DNA from: Pseudohalocynthiibacter aestuariivivens | GTDB lineage: Bacteria > Pseudomonadota > Alphaproteobacteria > Rhodobacterales > Rhodobacteraceae | Direction of reading: 5' to 3' | NCBI RefSeq assembly: GCF_011040495.1 | Contig: NZ_CP049037.1 | Span: 1,302,001-1,366,000 of the forward strand | DNA length: 64,000 bases | Shown here: positions 63,318 to 64,000 of the stretch, piece after piece | How positions within the stretch are numbered: the stretch's first letter is position 1 | Layout: the number at the start of each line of letters is the position of its first letter | The notes under the pieces: generated by a model | What the model was told of the DNA's origin: nothing | The model's database searches: none | What the model saw: only the letters and a program-made list of their open reading frames with translations | Position numbers and translations under genes: made by a program

Positions 63318-64000
63318 TCGAAAGATCGTAGCTATCCAAACCCACCAATGAAGGCACTGTGGAATTGGTAAGAAGCACGATCTTCTGGATACCTATGTTG
63401 CAAAGTATCTGCGCGCCGATACCGTATCTTCGCAGCGTATTTCGTGGATTGTTTGTGACGTTGAAACGGGATGATAGGACGTCCTTGGAGCCATCCCGCA
63501 AAATGACTAGAGCGCCGCGACCTTCACGAGCAATCTCTACCATAGAATCCGGAACTTGATTCCACCTCAATGAATTGAGAGCAAGCAGATCCTCGAACGG
63601 GTCCAGTACGTGCATGCGCGTCAGAACGGGCTCACCGTTTGAGATATCGCCTTTTGCTATCACCACATGTTCCGCGCCGTCCGGAGCATCCTCAAAGACG
63701 TATACGTCCCACTTTCCACCAATAAACGAATTCAGTGATGAACGGGCTTTTTCGCGCACGAGATTGTCATTCTTAAGCCGAAACGCGATCAGATCAGCAA
63801 TGGTCCCGATCAAAAGTTCATGTGTTGCGGCAAATTCCATCAGGTCTGGCATCCGCGCCATCGTGCCATCATCATTCATGATCTCACAAATGACACTGGC
63901 AGGCACCAAACCAGCCAATCGGGAGATATCGACGGCAGCCTCTGTGTGACCGGCACGGACCAAAACACCGCCATCCTTCGCGCACAGTGGGAAGATGTGA
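63277..64000 (-). CDS. 3,4-dihydroxy-2-butanone-4-phosphate synthase / GTP cyclohydrolase II-like protein (RibB/RibBA), 5' end outside window
   Basis: The visible part begins in frame at the window edge with the DHBP synthase C-terminus (HIFPLCAKDGGVLVRAGHTE and NDDGTMARMPDL) and continues into a GTP cyclohydrolase II-like domain ending SIIGTRPIPRVCVD. The second domain lacks the cysteine cluster and active-site blocks of a working cyclohydrolase as far as I can see, as in many alphaproteobacterial RibB-hybrid proteins. It would supply the four-carbon unit for riboflavin. It is convergent with the truncated ALDH. Further rib genes may lie beyond the window. Confidence 0.87.
   Translation of the reverse strand, partial: HIFPLCAKDGGVLVRAGHTEAAVDISRLAGLVPASVICEIMNDDGTMARMPDLMEFAATHELLIGTIADLIAFRLKNDNLVREKARSSLNSFIGGKWDVYVFEDAPDGAEHVVIAKGDISNGEPVLTRMHVLDPFEDLLALNSLRWNQVPDSMVEIAREGRGALVILRDGSKDVLSSRFNVTNNPRNTLRRYGIGAQILCNIGIQKIVLLTNSTVPSLVGLDSYDLSIIGTRPIPRVCVD

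Noticed and set aside
63200..63400. Possible right attachment site repeating the tRNA-Glu 3' end
   Set aside because: I looked for the T-arm and acceptor sequence near the truncated ALDH and found no copy; the true border may be outside the window.

Overview
The window is GC-rich chromosomal DNA from an alphaproteobacterium, most likely a marine Rhodobacteraceae (Roseobacter-group) member. The evidence is a set of core genes typical of that group: an NDUFS4-type complex I subunit, dnaG-rpoD, nrdR-ribD, hom-glpX-recJ, a soxBDAG sarcosine oxidase operon, kps capsule genes, a Tad-type pseudopilin trio, and DUF3726, DUF2924 and DUF3489 proteins. The assignment rests on protein recognition only; no database search was possible.

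Layout. Positions 1-10.3 kb hold an aminotransferase (cut by the window edge), a MATE exporter, PPK2, the complex I subunit, and a LysR regulator followed by a tightly overlapping four-gene set (semialdehyde dehydrogenase, M19-like dipeptidase, a 563-residue unknown and DUF3726). Positions 10.4-16.3 kb hold riboflavin synthase and the capsule genes kpsS, a Wza/KpsD-like exporter and kpsC. Positions 16.3-19.2 kb hold three TadE/TadG-like genes. Positions 19.5-26.7 kb hold glutamate dehydrogenase and the sarcosine oxidase operon, which contains an extra secreted protein. Positions 26.7-34.2 kb hold dnaG, rpoD, three small secreted proteins, yjbQ, nrdR and ribD. Positions 34.3-40.6 kb hold a beta-hydroxyacid dehydrogenase, a TetR regulator with a clear palindromic operator, a small lipoprotein, hom, glpX and recJ, ending at a tRNA-Glu.

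Immediately after the tRNA-Glu the DNA becomes accessory. A large serine recombinase with DUF2924 and DUF3489 partners is followed by an IS1182-family element. Next comes a complete type II-C CRISPR-Cas locus (tracrRNA, cas9, cas1, cas2 and an array of 19 full repeats plus one truncated). The array abuts a truncated second copy of the DUF3489-DUF2924 module, and IS110 and IS5 remnants follow. The tracrRNA is encoded divergently from cas9, starts at its anti-repeat and ends in a UACG-loop terminator. Its apparent promoter is a degenerate but full-length copy of the CRISPR repeat. The repeats themselves carry a matching promoter-like layout (TGGACC, 16 bases, TACAAT) reading towards cas2, which suggests that each crRNA may be made from its own promoter, as known in Neisseria.

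From 52.7 kb a second accessory block holds a LysR regulator divergent from a catabolic and transport operon: M20 hydrolase, class I glutamine-amidotransferase-like hydrolase, Asp/Glu racemase-like enzyme, a betaine-type ABC transporter with a double-length permease, a GMC alcohol dehydrogenase and an aldehyde dehydrogenase that is cut off near 63.26 kb. The window ends in the 3' part of a RibB/RibBA-like gene on the opposite strand. The block looks like uptake and oxidation of an amino-alcohol or quaternary amine; its substrate is not known.
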